Under the pieces are notes generated by a model. That model did not search any database, was not told the DNA's origin, and saw only the letters and a list, made by a program, of their open reading frames with translations. Below, in pieces: positions 48,796-59,339 of a DNA stretch of 64,000 nt. The number at the start of each line of letters is the position of its first letter. The stretch's first letter is position 1. Made by a program: the position numbers and the translations under genes. Source of the DNA: Micropterus salmoides (Eukaryota; Chordata; Actinopteri; Centrarchiformes; Centrarchidae); assembly GCF_014851395.1 (NCBI RefSeq), contig NW_024041150.1:39803437-39867436 (forward strand). Reading direction: 5' to 3'.

Positions 48796-49400
48796 AGTCC
48801 TGACTCGAACCGGTGACCTCTGATACGGGAGGTGGACACGCTGACGAGGAGGCTTATATCCATGGGCACTAGCCTTGCTCCCCAGTGCGTCTGTTATGGT
48901 GTCGGGGAGTGAGGTCTACTCACTGCACAGCTTTGCTGGCTTCAGTCACACTCACTCCCCTAAACCTCACTCCCATCCAGGTCACGGCCCCAATGTAACC
49001 AGGGGCTTCCGAGAACGTACTGCAAAGTCCTGACTCGAGCCGGTGACCTCTGATACGGGAGGTGGACACACTGACGAGGAGGCTTATATCCATGGGCACT
49101 AGCCTTGGTCCTCAGTGCGTCTGTTTAGGTGTCGGGGAGTGAGGTCTACTCACTGCACAGCTTTGCTGGCTTCCGTCACACTCACCCCCCTAAACCTCAC
49201 TCCCATCCAGGTCACGGCCCCAATGTAACCAGGGGCTTCCGAGAACGTACTGCAAAGTCCTGACTCGAGCCGGTGACCTCTGATACGGGAGGTGGACACG
49301 CTGACGAGGAGGCTTATATCCATGGGCACTAGCCTTGGTCCTCACACTCACCCCCTAAACCTCTCTCCCATCCAGGTCACGGCACCAATGTAACCAGGTG
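48796..49400 (-). repeat. 230-bp tandem repeat with tRNA-like core, about 2.6 units
   Basis: AGTCCTGACTCGA recurs at 48796, 49026 and 49256, a period of 230 bases. On the minus strand each unit has a B-box-like GGTTCGAGTC (unit 1) or GGCTCGAGTC (units 2, 3) preceded by a 5-bp stem ACCTC/GAGGT around CCGTATCA, like an anticodon arm. This suggests a tRNA-derived SINE or tRNA relic amplified in tandem. The third unit has an internal deletion and reaches the 3' end of the ORF that follows. Confidence 0.6.
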
Positions 49401-51702
49401 TTGTTGCCAATGATTAGTGTAGGTGTACACATCTGAAGCAGGCTGCGAATGGCTTGAAAACAGATCTGAAGAAACGGGTAACACAGCTCCTCTTTTTGGT
49501 GTCACCAGGTGTCTATTAAGAGTTTCATATATGTCAGTGTAAGTCAATGTATTATTTAGCAGCACCTCTGCTTTTTTCTTCTTGCAGAGATCCTTGTGCA
49601 CGGCCTTCAATGTTCGTGTAAAATTTGGCATGACATCAAAGGAAGAGCCTGCTGTTTCTGCCCAAAGCATGTCTGTCAGTGTAGTGATGATGGTTTTGAT
49701 ATCATCAGCAGGCAGATTAATGGACATATTTTGCTCTATATGGAGGATCACCACAGACACCATTAAGTGGCATCTAAATTCGTCCCACTCTTGGACTGGG
49801 TGCGCTGTTGTCTGAAAAGCAGCTACATCATCGTCATCGTTTTCATTCATAGCGGGCTCTTCAGTGATTGCAGCTTCCTGGGAGACGATCTTAGAAGCGC
49901 TGGTAGTTGCTGTTGGCCTACAAGCAGCTACATCATTTTTTTCATTCATAGCTGGTTCATCACTGATTGCAGCTTCCCGGGAGACGATCTTAGTAGCGCT
50001 GGTAGTTGCTGTTGGCCTACAAGCAGCTACATCATTTTTTTCATTCATAGCTGGTTCATCAGTGATTGCAGCTTCCCGGGAGACGATCTTAGTAGCGCTG
50101 GTAGTTGCTGTTGGCCTACAAGCAGCTACATCATTTTTTTCATTCATAGCTGGTTCATCAGTGATTGCAGCTTCCCGGGAGACGATCTTAGTAGCGCTGG
50201 TAGTTGCTGTTGGCCTACAAGCAGCTACATCATTTTTTTCATTCATAGCTGGTTCATCAGTGATTGCAGCTTCCCGGGAGACGATCTTAGTAGCGCTGGT
50301 AGTTGCTGTTGGCCTACAAGCAGCTACATCATTTTTTTCATTCATAGCTGGTTCATCAGTGATTGCATCTTCCGGGAGACGATCTTAGTAGCGCTGGTAG
50401 TTGCTGTTGGCCTACAAGCAGCTACATCATTTTTTCATTCATAGCTGGTTCATCAGTGATTGCAGCTTCCCGGGAGACGATCTTAGTAGCGCTGGTAGTT
50501 GCTGTTGGCCTACAAGCAGCTACATCATTTTTTTCATTCATAGCTGGTTCATCAGTGATTGCAGCTTCCCGGGAGACGATCTTAGTAGCGCTGGTAGTTG
50601 CTGTTGGCCTACAAGCAGCTACATCATTTTTTTCATTCATAGCTGGTTCATCAGTGATTGCATCTTCCCGGGAGACGATCTTAGTAGCGCTGGTAGTTGC
50701 TGTTGGCCTACAAGCAGCTACATCATTTTTTTCATTCATAGCTGGTTCATCACTGATTGCAGCTTCCCGGGAGACGATCTTAGTAGCGCTGGTAGTTGCT
50801 GTGTTGTGACGAGCACTTTCATCAGCTTCAGCTGGCTTGACTGCATCCTCAGAGGGGCTGGGCTTATTCAGATTGTGTTTCTCATCGGCCATCATCCCCT
50901 CAATGCTCGTTACAGCGTTGGTGGATGTAACCACAAGGTTTTCCCCAGATGACACTTTTTCCGGTTCATCCTCTTTCAGGTCAGTTAAGGTGTCGTACCA
51001 TACCTCCTCCTTAGACAGCTCCTGGTCTTGCTCTGTCTTCAATTCTTCTTTCAATATTTCTTTTGGTCTTTGGTGACCAGTCAAGTTATAATTTGGGGTT
51101 GGTGTAGAGATCATTTGTTTACATATTTGAAGAACATTGAAGACATCTCTAACTAGTAACTCTAATGTCTGTTCCTGCATGATAGACTTATGCCCCAGCA
51201 GTTTGCTCTCCCCAGTACTGCCACTGCCGCTCCCACAACCTATGAGCTCCGCAGCTATCCTCTCCTTTATTTCATTCACAACGACCATTGCTAGATTCTT
51301 TGCGTAAGAGCTGTTACATACCCTAACGGCATCTTTAATACCCATCACGTCTATAAGAATCAGTGGAACGATCTCACCCAGATTTGGGGATATGAAGATT
51401 TCTTCCCGTACCACATCAGAAACAGAAGCCCTTCTGGCTGATTTGGAACAGCTTTGAGTCAAATGCAAGCCACTCTTCTGTGCCAGACTTTGTTGGAATT
51501 CCTTATAAACGCGTACAGATACAGTGTTCATAATCTCCACACACATGTCCTGTAGGGTATTTTTTGTGACCTTTGTAATGCACTCGAATGGCACCATGGT
51601 ACAGTCATCCGACGCCAGCTTGACCAGGTGTAATTGGACGATTGGACGAAGCAGCTCCATTATGGGCTGATGCGTGATCTTGTGGCTGCTTATTTTAAAC
51701 AT
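49377..51702 (-). CDS. Unknown protein with ten 33-residue repeats, split by two 1-base deletions
   Basis: I do not recognise this gene. Two minus-strand ORFs (50422-51702, 426 residues; 49377-50345, 322 residues) are halves of one reading frame. They share the 33-residue unit MNEKNDVAACRPTATTS... KIVSREAAITDEPA. The frame break lies in one unit that is 97 rather than 99 bases long: one T is missing from the poly-T near 50430 and one C from CCCGGG near 50373. Restoring 99 bases would give one frame of about 775 residues. The N-terminal 300 residues are non-repetitive and look helical (LLRPIVQLHL, VREEIFISPNLGEIVP, VVVNEIKERIAAEL), followed by an acidic linker. About 160 non-repeat residues follow the array. 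No signal peptide or membrane helix is evident. An in-frame TAG lies six codons before the ATG, and an acceptor-like TTCTAG there leaves an upstream exon possible. Confidence 0.6.
49852..50840 (-). repeat. 99-bp coding minisatellite, ten units
   Basis: Anchor GCTGGTTCATCA (diverged in the first unit) falls at 49852, 49951, 50050, 50149, 50248, 50347, 50444, 50543, 50642 and 50741, so all steps are 99 except 50347-50444 (97). Inner units are almost identical; the outer ones diverge, the usual pattern for expansion from the centre. Confidence 0.9.
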
Positions 51703-52240
51703 TGTTTCGGCTTGTCTCTAGAATTAGAAAGCCTTTCTGAATGTAAAAAATATACAACTAAAATTTGAGTGCTACTCCTTATCCGTGCAAACCACACAAA
51801 AACTAGTTAAAACAAACAAAAGGCAATAAATAAAATTTCTGTATCAAAGACTTGCACTTTGGAAAAAAAATCATGTAAAATGAACGCTGAACTTGCACTT
51901 GAATGTAATAAATAAGATACAAAATTTTAAAAGAAAGATGATGCGCTTTGCCGAATAGCACTGTGCGTAGGATAAATTTCCCCTCGAGGACAATAAAGTC
52001 GTGTTATCAGAAAGAGATCTTCTGAGAAAACTGCAACTAAACCAACACTTGGGTCTTACAAGCCTGCAGACCAGATTTCATCATCAATGTCATTGGACCT
52101 TTGATGATGTCATGACATTCTAAAATTCAAAGTAAAAAAAATAATTTAAAAGAAAACATTCTAACCTTTGGAACTTCCTCACAAGTTTTTAAACAATCGC
52201 AAGTCAAGTTTTATGTAATGGACTATATATTGAATGTTTT
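51703..52240. other. Region upstream of the repeat-protein ORF, with a LINE-tail remnant
   Basis: Around 51945-52005 GCACTGTGCGTAGGATAAAT and TTCCCCTCGAGGACAATAAA resemble a LINE 3' end. No clear promoter seen. Confidence 0.45.
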
Positions 52241-52244
52241 ATAT

Positions 52245-52276
52245 ATATTTTTAACACACACACACACACTTACCGT

Positions 52277-52326
<50 letters not shown>

Positions 52327-52855
52327 ACACACACGCTTACTGTTTTGTTTATTTACTTTGTTTTTAATGTTTTTATTTTTTAACAAACACACACACGCTT
52401 ACTGTTTTATTTATTTATTTTATTTTTAATTCAATTCAATTCAAATTAGCTTTATTGGCATGAATGTAATAACATTGCCAAAGCATCATATATACACAAC
52501 ATAAGAACAATCAGCCCCATACATTTCATTAACGATAAAGCGTAAAGTAATCTAAGCGTATGTGTGTTTGTGTTTAAAAAATAAAGAAAAATAAAGAAAT
52601 ATTAAAAATAAAATAAAATAAATAAATAAAACAGTAATAAGCATGTGTGTTTGTTTGTGTTAAAAATAAAAATATATTAAAAATAAAATAAATAAACAAA
52701 ACAGTAAGCGTGTGTATGTTTGTGTGTTAAAAAATAAAAATATATTAAAAATAAAATAAATAAATAAAACGGTAAGTGTGTGTGTGTGTGTGTGTAAAAA
52801 AATATATAAAAAAAATAAATGAAACAGTAACGTGTGTGTGTATATTAATAGACAA
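52245..52855. repeat. Inverted pair of AT-rich minisatellite arrays
   Basis: Left array (52245-52435): units of AACACACACGCTTACTGTTTTATTTATTT type with a (TA)n run at 52283-52322. Right array (52565-52855): the same units inverted (AAATAAATAAAACAGTAAGCGTGTGT). A spacer of about 130 bases lies between, so the whole could fold into a large hairpin. Confidence 0.8.
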
Positions 52856-52979
52856 AAATATTTTTTTAAAGAATTGAAAAAAAAATAATCAAAAGAAAAA
52901 AGAAATAGTATTAAATGTAAAAACAAAACAATTACTAAAATATCAAATGATCAAAATAATAATATGAAAATCTGTACAA

Positions 52980-53540
52980 TTATTTATTAGTCTGCGGTTC
53001 CACTGGTTGTCCTCACTTCATGGCATGAGCAGACATATTTTGCAGCAATTATTTCGCATTTGGTCATTTCTCCCAGTAAATAGGGAGTTTCTGTGTGTCT
53101 GATATGAATTCGAATTCGGGGTATATTTGGGAAATGTTTGCAAAGTGTTTTTGTCTTTGTGTTTTATATTTAGGGCATGAGGTTAGAAAGTGCAGCTCTG
53201 TCTTGTTTGAAATACAAATGTTACTTTATGATTTATCTGTATTAAAACGTGTCTCCTTAGAATCTAGTGTGTTTGTTGGTATTTTTCGTTGTTGTGGTGG
53301 TTTACCATTGAAACCACGAGTGAAGGGACTGTTCCATTTGATCAGAGCTGCTGAAATGTCCTGGGAAAAGCGTACTGCCACACACTGCGGTTGTTAGTTT
53401 GCGTCCACTGTAATCAGCAAAACTAAAATTCATAGTTCAAGAACTGGGCCCCTCTACCAGTATGGGCCCTGGGTTGGCTGCCCCCATGTACCCACGCTAC
53501 CTCCGCTTATGATGAGCAGTAAATGTGTCGGCAGTTTGTA
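52980..53540. other. Unclassified dispersed-repeat-like sequence
   Basis: A plus-strand frame at 53095-53397 is open but looks like repeat-derived sequence (TCTCCCAGTAAATAGGGAGT, GAATTCGAATTCGGGGTATA); no domain. Confidence 0.35.
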
Positions 53541-53543
53541 GAC

Positions 53544-56035
53544 CACATGTAAATAGATGTTTAACGACAGTAATCAGACTATGGCAGGTTTATATTAGTG
53601 CCTTATAAAGCATAATAAACCATTATTATGCACTTATTAAACATTAACAATGCTTCTTTGCAGCTACTGGAACTTAAGTGGAAACAGTGTTTTATTAAGA
53701 TGAGTAAATATTTATAATTTATATTTATTATTATTTATAATAAATAAATTTATAAAAATAATTAATGAAAGAAAAAATAGAAAAAAGTTACTGTTTTATC
53801 TGTGAAGGACGATATCACACTAAGACAGTGGTTCTCAACCTTTTTTGGGCCAGCGTCCCTCTTTCCATTATCCATGTCAGGTGGAAATGTTTTTATTGTA
53901 TAAAGGGAAACACAAAATTGAGAAGGCAGGTGACAATTCAAAATATAGATAATAGAATATAATCTAGTGAGTTTCTCCTGTAGATCAACTTATTTAATAT
54001 GATCCCTGTCGAGTCTCCCTCCTCTTTTGTGTTTGGAGAAGTAACTTCTTTAAATGTCATTGTGACTCCTTTTCATCTCAGCACTGGGTGGGGATCTCTG
54101 GTACAGCTTTAGAATGGTTTTCATCATACCTGTCCTATAGGAGGTTCTGTGTGTCTCTTAATTATTATGTCTCTTCCTTCTGTTCGGTTAAACATGGTGT
54201 GCCTCAGAGCCCGGGCTTAGGACCCATTTTATTTTTCTTGTATATGCTTCCACTTGGACACATTATCCAGAAACACGGTGTCTCATTTCATGTTTATGCT
54301 GATGACACACAGATCTACTGGCCCGTCAGAATCACAGACCCTGGAATATTGAGTTTACTTACCAACTGCCTCTGTGATGTCAAAAGCTGGATGTCTAATG
54401 ATTTCCTCCAGCTGAACTAAGACAAAACAGAGATCCTGGTCATTGGGTCTCTGAACATAGCAAAGCAAATACTGTCATCTGCTGGTTCCCTGGTGAATCA
54501 TATCAGGCTTGTGCAGAGATGGGGACTCGAGTTAGAGACTTGGACTCGAGTGGCAAGTCACACACACAGTGACTTGAGACTCGACTTGAGACTCGTCCTC
54601 AAAAGACTTGAGACTCGACTTGGACTCGAGCCACGGGATCCGTGAACAATGTTTATTTTTTAGGACACGTCTGATGAGCTTGCCATTATTCCTTCCGTCC
54701 GTTACCTATAACCTGCTTACGTAACACGTAGCGTCTGATGTGCGCGTCCGCACGTGAGAGAGGACAACAAACACCGGCAACTGCTCCGCCATTCATCATA
54801 AACTTTGGCTTTAAAACTTTATACAACAAGACCCAAACAAAGAAGCGCCGAACGCAAATATGTGGTGAGTGAACATGTTTAGCTCAGCATTGGCAATCTA
54901 ACGTTAGCTTGCTTCTTGCTTCAGCTACGAGCTACGGGAGGTATACTCTGACTGTCGTTCGTTATGAAAAGATGAGCAAGCGTTTGTTTACTTGCCAAAC
55001 TTGGTGGTCGATCAACGTAATCATTTACATCCTGCTGGCTGCCATCACGTTAATTATTGCTGTTGGCTGTAACCTTATCATGTAACCTTACAGTTTTATT
55101 TAGTTATAACATTACACTGGTTTGAGAGTGGATTGTTGACTTACAGTAGTTTAAGCTGTCATTGATTGCATTGCACATTATATGGTTGTGCTTTATATTA
55201 CAGTTATTCATTTAGCTGACGCTTTTATCCAAAGAAACATATATTTGCTATATACAGTATGTCAGAGGTCGCACGCCTCTGGAGCAACTAGCGGTTAAGT
55301 CTTACTCAGACACATTTGTGGATGTCCCACACGCACTAGCACGTACCTTGAGGTCTTTTGTTTGTTCCAGAGTCTCGACTGAAAACTACAGGGGACCAAG
55401 CGTTTGCAGTCAGGGCCCCGAGGCTCTGAAACAGCCTGCTCAAGGAATTCAGGCGTCTGACTCAGTGAACTCTTTTAAATCCCTTCTTAAAACATACTTT
55501 TTAGAAGAGCCTTTCCTTATTTTAGTTGATTTTAATTATTTACCTATATTTCTTTTAACTGTATTCATGAGTTTCAGAGTGAGTTTTTTTGCAGGTTTCT
55601 TTGCGGAAGAGCATGTAGATGTTTGCCGTGTGTGTTTTGATGAACCTTCACTGTAGTTTCTTTATATAAACTGATATTATTTCAATTGACATGAAGGTAT
55701 TATTGTTTTGGAAATAGTAATCCATTACTAGTTACTGGGAAAATGAGTAAATGTAAAATGAGAAAAGTAATATTATACGCTGCTAACAGTAGCCTAGCTA
55801 TGAAATTACTTGTAATTTAATGTTAGAATATTATACTAATAGAAATGATTTATACTCTAAACTAAAACTAACAAACTAAAAACATATACTGTAGTTTTCC
55901 CTCATATAAAAACAGAAATTTGTACCATAAATTGGAGCAGAAAATGTCTCCTGAAAACAGGAGATGACCAGTTAATGTTCAAAATCTTCTGGGGGGAGAC
56001 CCCAAGACCCCCCGCACATATATTAAATATTTTTT
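53544..56035 (+). repeat. Segmental duplication, copy B
   Basis: Direct copy of 39847-43712 about 13.7 kb away, lacking about 1.25 kb (41472-42722 of A) and about 160 bases (42859-43017 of A). Its left border is real sequence, not a gap. Confidence 0.85.
54085..54420 (+). mobile_element. L2-like LINE reverse transcriptase fragment (copy B)
   Basis: One open frame reads GTALEWFSSYLSYRRFC, KHGVPQSPGLGPILF, then YADDTQIYWP, the catalytic aspartates intact in this fragment. The normal GVPQGS is changed to GVPQSP. It stops at LQLN and lacks the upstream and downstream parts of the element. Confidence 0.85.
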
Positions 56036-56039
56036 AAAA

Positions 56040-57130
56040 TATTTAATTTTATAATAATAATAATATATATAATGTAAATAGTACTAAAAATCTTCTTGTC
56101 TTGTTCTTGTGCATTGTCATGTCTCATGACCCAAATGTATCTTCCCGCCCCCGATCAGATCCCTTATGTCCACACAACTTTTCAGCACAAAGTGATGCTC
56201 TTGACTGACCCGATTAGTGAACACTTTTGCAAGGCATTGTATGAATGCTTCATTCTTATTAGGGGCACCCCTAAAGGTCTGATCCTAGAATAGCCCCCTA
56301 ATCTATAAGCCTCAGTTTAGCTGTAATATAAGCTGTAAAATGTGTGTTTCCTTTATGTCAAGTTAGAGTTAAGAGTCAAGCATGCTTAAGTTTGTGGCTC
56401 CAGTACATTCTATTGTGGCGTTAAATATAATTTCCTTTGGTGTTAACAGTTGGTGTAATGTGTGTAGTGTGTATATTGTTCCGGTAAATTTGATGTTCAC
56501 CTGACCTGCCTGACTGTCATAAGTAGCAATATGCTAGCTTTTTTCAGTGAGTAGCAATGTGTTTGTTTTCTGCTGTTTACCGTATGAGTAAATAGTAAGA
56601 AGTGGGAAAATCTGCAATCCATATCACTGTTTCTTTTCCATAATTGTGAACAAAATGGAAATGTCGACGCAGTTAACAGACAGAATGAGAATTTAGCATA
56701 CCGATCGTACTTCTTTTAATGGTGAATGGGAAAAGTTACGTTAGTTGGCAGTGCGTCGAATGTCTGTCTTAATAACCATTTTGATACAGAAAACAAAATA
56801 CTGAAAAGAAAAGATTCTTTGTATATCAGTGAATAAAGTCAGCTGAGCGGAGCTCCAACCTGAAACAAGCAACGATCGCCTGACCCACTTTTTGAAAAAG
56901 ATTTGAAATTTTGTACATAGATTGATGAGCCCCAGAGGGTAACTCTTAATGACTGTGGTGATCCAATGACTTCTAATCTTTTACCACCATGAGGGTCACA
57001 TTTGAGAGTTTGTGTTATGTCTATTGCCAAATGCCTTGACATTTGGCACTAACACTGACGTTCTCCTCAGGATGAGATGTAATAATTTTGGTCATCTCAT
57101 AACTTTTATCTAGCGCTGCTATCAGGCCAA
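56040..57130. other. Non-coding stretch, nothing recognised
   Basis: No gene or classified element identified. Confidence 0.4.
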
Positions 57131-57139
57131 AATTTAAAT

Positions 57140-57800
57140 TCACAATAATTTAGATTCCACCCAGCCACAGCTGTACTTTGTGTTAAGTGCTAAACAGCAA
57201 CCAACATATTTAACATGGTAAACATTATACATCAGCATAAAACTTGTCGATTGCAGTAATATTTAGCCACATTTCTGTGTTTGTACCGGTATGTGTGAAT
57301 CTTTAAACTTATTAAACATGGCACTACTCAAATAAAAAAAATAATGGTTGGGGTCCCACATGCTGAAATAGTTTGCATTGGTCCATTATGCAGCTAATAA
57401 AGGATATTTGTCACCAAACAGCTCTATGTACTATGTACACACAGTCTACATTACAATAATCCATTTGTATAAACGCCTGTGTTTGTTTGCAGGTCATTTA
57501 AATCCTGACAAACATAATGGACTATTAAAATAAATGATAGGTATGGACATATCTTAACCTCACGAGTCATTCAAATTCCTAACACTTTGATGCACAAGCT
57601 ATGCAAAGCACTTCTGATCTTGCTGAAATATGTCAGTACTGCTGTGGTGTCAGAAAGAAATCTGTCAAATTTGAGTTATGTAATTTACAATATAGACTTA
57701 CATGAAATCCTGTATTTATGTTGCATCATGCAAAAAAAGCCCACAGTTCTGCAGCTGTGTGACACACAAGCATCACACAAAGAGCATCTCGCACACACAT
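57140..57800 (+). repeat. Conserved upstream block of GPCR copy 4
   Basis: Directly matches 63250-63760 and, inverted, 10340-10720 and 17700-18330: TTAAGTGCTAAACAGCAACC, AACATGGCACTACTCAA, GGATATTTGTCACCAAAC and AAATGATAGGTATGGACATA occur in order. Confidence 0.7.
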
Positions 57801-57806
57801 AAACAT

Positions 57807-57878
57807 TATATATTTAGAGCCAGCAGTCAGTAAGTGTTGAGAAGCAGGACAAGGACATTCAGAAACACTGCTGGCAAG
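57807..57878 (+). promoter_or_regulatory. TATA box and non-coding exon 1 of GPCR copy 4
   Basis: TATATATTT at 57807-57815, then AGAGCCAGCAGTCAGT and an exon ending GCAAG|GTGGGT at 57878/57879. The intron runs to the CCCTTCAG acceptor at 58196-58203. Confidence 0.75.
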
Positions 57879-58226
57879 GTGGGTGTTCCTTAATAATTTA
57901 TTGATTACCAATTTATATGTCTAAAATGCACAACTATTTAAGTTGGTCTCTTTTGTTACACTGCTTTCATTGACACAGAGGTACTGTCAATAACAAACTT
58001 CAGCTCACTTTTAGTCATTATAATAGATATTTTAAAGTAAAATTCTACAAGTGTGGTAAGTGTACAGAAGGTAGACAAAGTGCTTTACAACAAAATTTCT
58101 TTAGGACATGGAACATTTTCAACATTTTCTCACTCTCTCTCTTTTCCCTTTCTCTACACCTCTTGCCTCCTTCTTTGTCTCTCTAATTTCTTATTCCCTT
58201 CAGGTCTTCAACAACATACAGTAGAT

Positions 58227-59108
58227 ATGGCAATTAACTCCTCTTCTGCCTCCAACTCCTGCTTTGTACCATTATACCCGTGCTCCAACTCCAGAGTTAG
58301 CAGAAACATCACCTTGTCAGCCACTGTCATAAAAACCATCCTCACCCTGCCTGTCTGTACCTTTATCCTCTACCTGGGTCTCAAACGATGGCGGCAGCAG
58401 CACTCCTTTAAAACAACAAGCCACTCTGACATCTTCACCTACCACATGGCTGCCATGGAGCTGATCTGGCTGCTGAGGACCATCTTCTACATTTTGTCCA
58501 TGTCTGCTAATCTCCCGGAAATGGCAAAAGTAGCAATCTGTGGTACTTTTTTTGTTTTCTATGGGGAGACCCTCTTTCACATCCTGACCTGTGTGGACCG
58601 ATACCTGGCTGTTGTTCACCCCGTCACCTACCTGGGGCTAAGAAATGTGCGTGCGGTCAGGATCAGAGACTTTAGCATTGGGTGTGTTTGGCTGCTGTGC
58701 TTTGGATCAGTGGGTTTAACATTTATGTACCTGCCTAAGTACCCCGTCATCCCATTGTCCTGCATTTTAGTATTCTCTACAATAGTGGTATCTTTTTGCA
58801 GTATTTCTGTTCTCTGTGTTCTGATTCGTCCAGGGCCAGTGGGAGGAGGCAGGGAAAAGGAGCGGGTTGACCAAACAAAGCAGAGAGCTTTCCACACCAT
58901 CGCAGCCATAACTGGAGTGCTGTGGTTGTGGTTTGTAGGGCTCCTTGTTTCTGCTTCTCTTAATAGCTCGGGACTGCTGAGCGACAATGTCAGCTGTGTG
59001 GTGATGTCATGTACAAACTGGTTTAATCTGCCCTGCAGTTTGGCGTCACCTCTGCTGTATCTACTCAGGGCAGGAAAACTTTCATGTTTCTCTTTTAATA
59101 ATGACTAA
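58227..59108 (+). CDS. Orphan class A (rhodopsin-like) GPCR, copy 4
   Basis: A 293-residue receptor of the same family as copies 1 and 2, on the opposite strand. It starts MAINSSSASNSC. The frame is open further upstream (to 58053), but that part is intron: the acceptor CCCTTCAG ends at 58203 and the same 22-25 base leader as in the paralogues precedes ATG 58227. Family marks: CVDRYLAVVHPVTYLGLRN at the TM3 end, TYHMAAMELIW in TM2, AITGVLWLWFVG in TM6 and ASPLLYLLRAGK in TM7. TM2 here has a glutamate in place of glutamine of the other copies. The third loop reads GPVGGGREKERVDQTK. No disabling change. It has a complete unit: upstream block, TATA box, exon 1 and downstream tail. Confidence 0.86.
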   Translation: MAINSSSASNSCFVPLYPCSNSRVSRNITLSATVIKTILTLPVCTFILYLGLKRWRQQHSFKTTSHSDIFTYHMAAMELIWLLRTIFYILSMSANLPEMAKVAICGTFFVFYGETLFHILTCVDRYLAVVHPVTYLGLRNVRAVRIRDFSIGCVWLLCFGSVGLTFMYLPKYPVIPLSCILVFSTIVVSFCSISVLCVLIRPGPVGGGREKERVDQTKQRAFHTIAAITGVLWLWFVGLLVSASLNSSGLLSDNVSCVVMSCTNWFNLPCSLASPLLYLLRAGKLSCFSFNND

Positions 59109-59339
59109 AAAGTCTTGGATTGAATTTCATTTGAGCAAATTAAATTTGAGTATCAGACCTACATATATTTTATTCCATTCGAATATTTGAATGATTGGAC
59201 TAAATATGAGAAATACAAAATGATAACTTTTTATAGGTTACTGGGATTCAAAATGTTGTTTTCTCAATTATTAATTTTATTAATATTATTAAAGATGCAG
59301 AAAAAAACTGGTTAACAGGGCGGGTAATTTCATATTAGG

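Noticed and set aside
49767..50809. Long plus-strand ORFs with FFSFIAGSSVIAASRETI-type repeats
   Set aside because: They are antisense shadows of the 99-bp coding minisatellite. Any 3n-length repeat stays open in several frames, and the minus-strand frame is the one with sensible unique flanks.
49852..50840. Regular repeats resembling a CRISPR array
   Set aside because: The 99-bp units are contiguous without unique spacers, are coding, and the genome is eukaryotic.
58053..58226. N-terminal extension of GPCR copy 4
   Set aside because: It lies in the intron before the CCCTTCAG acceptor; the other copies start at the equivalent of 58227 and lack this extension.
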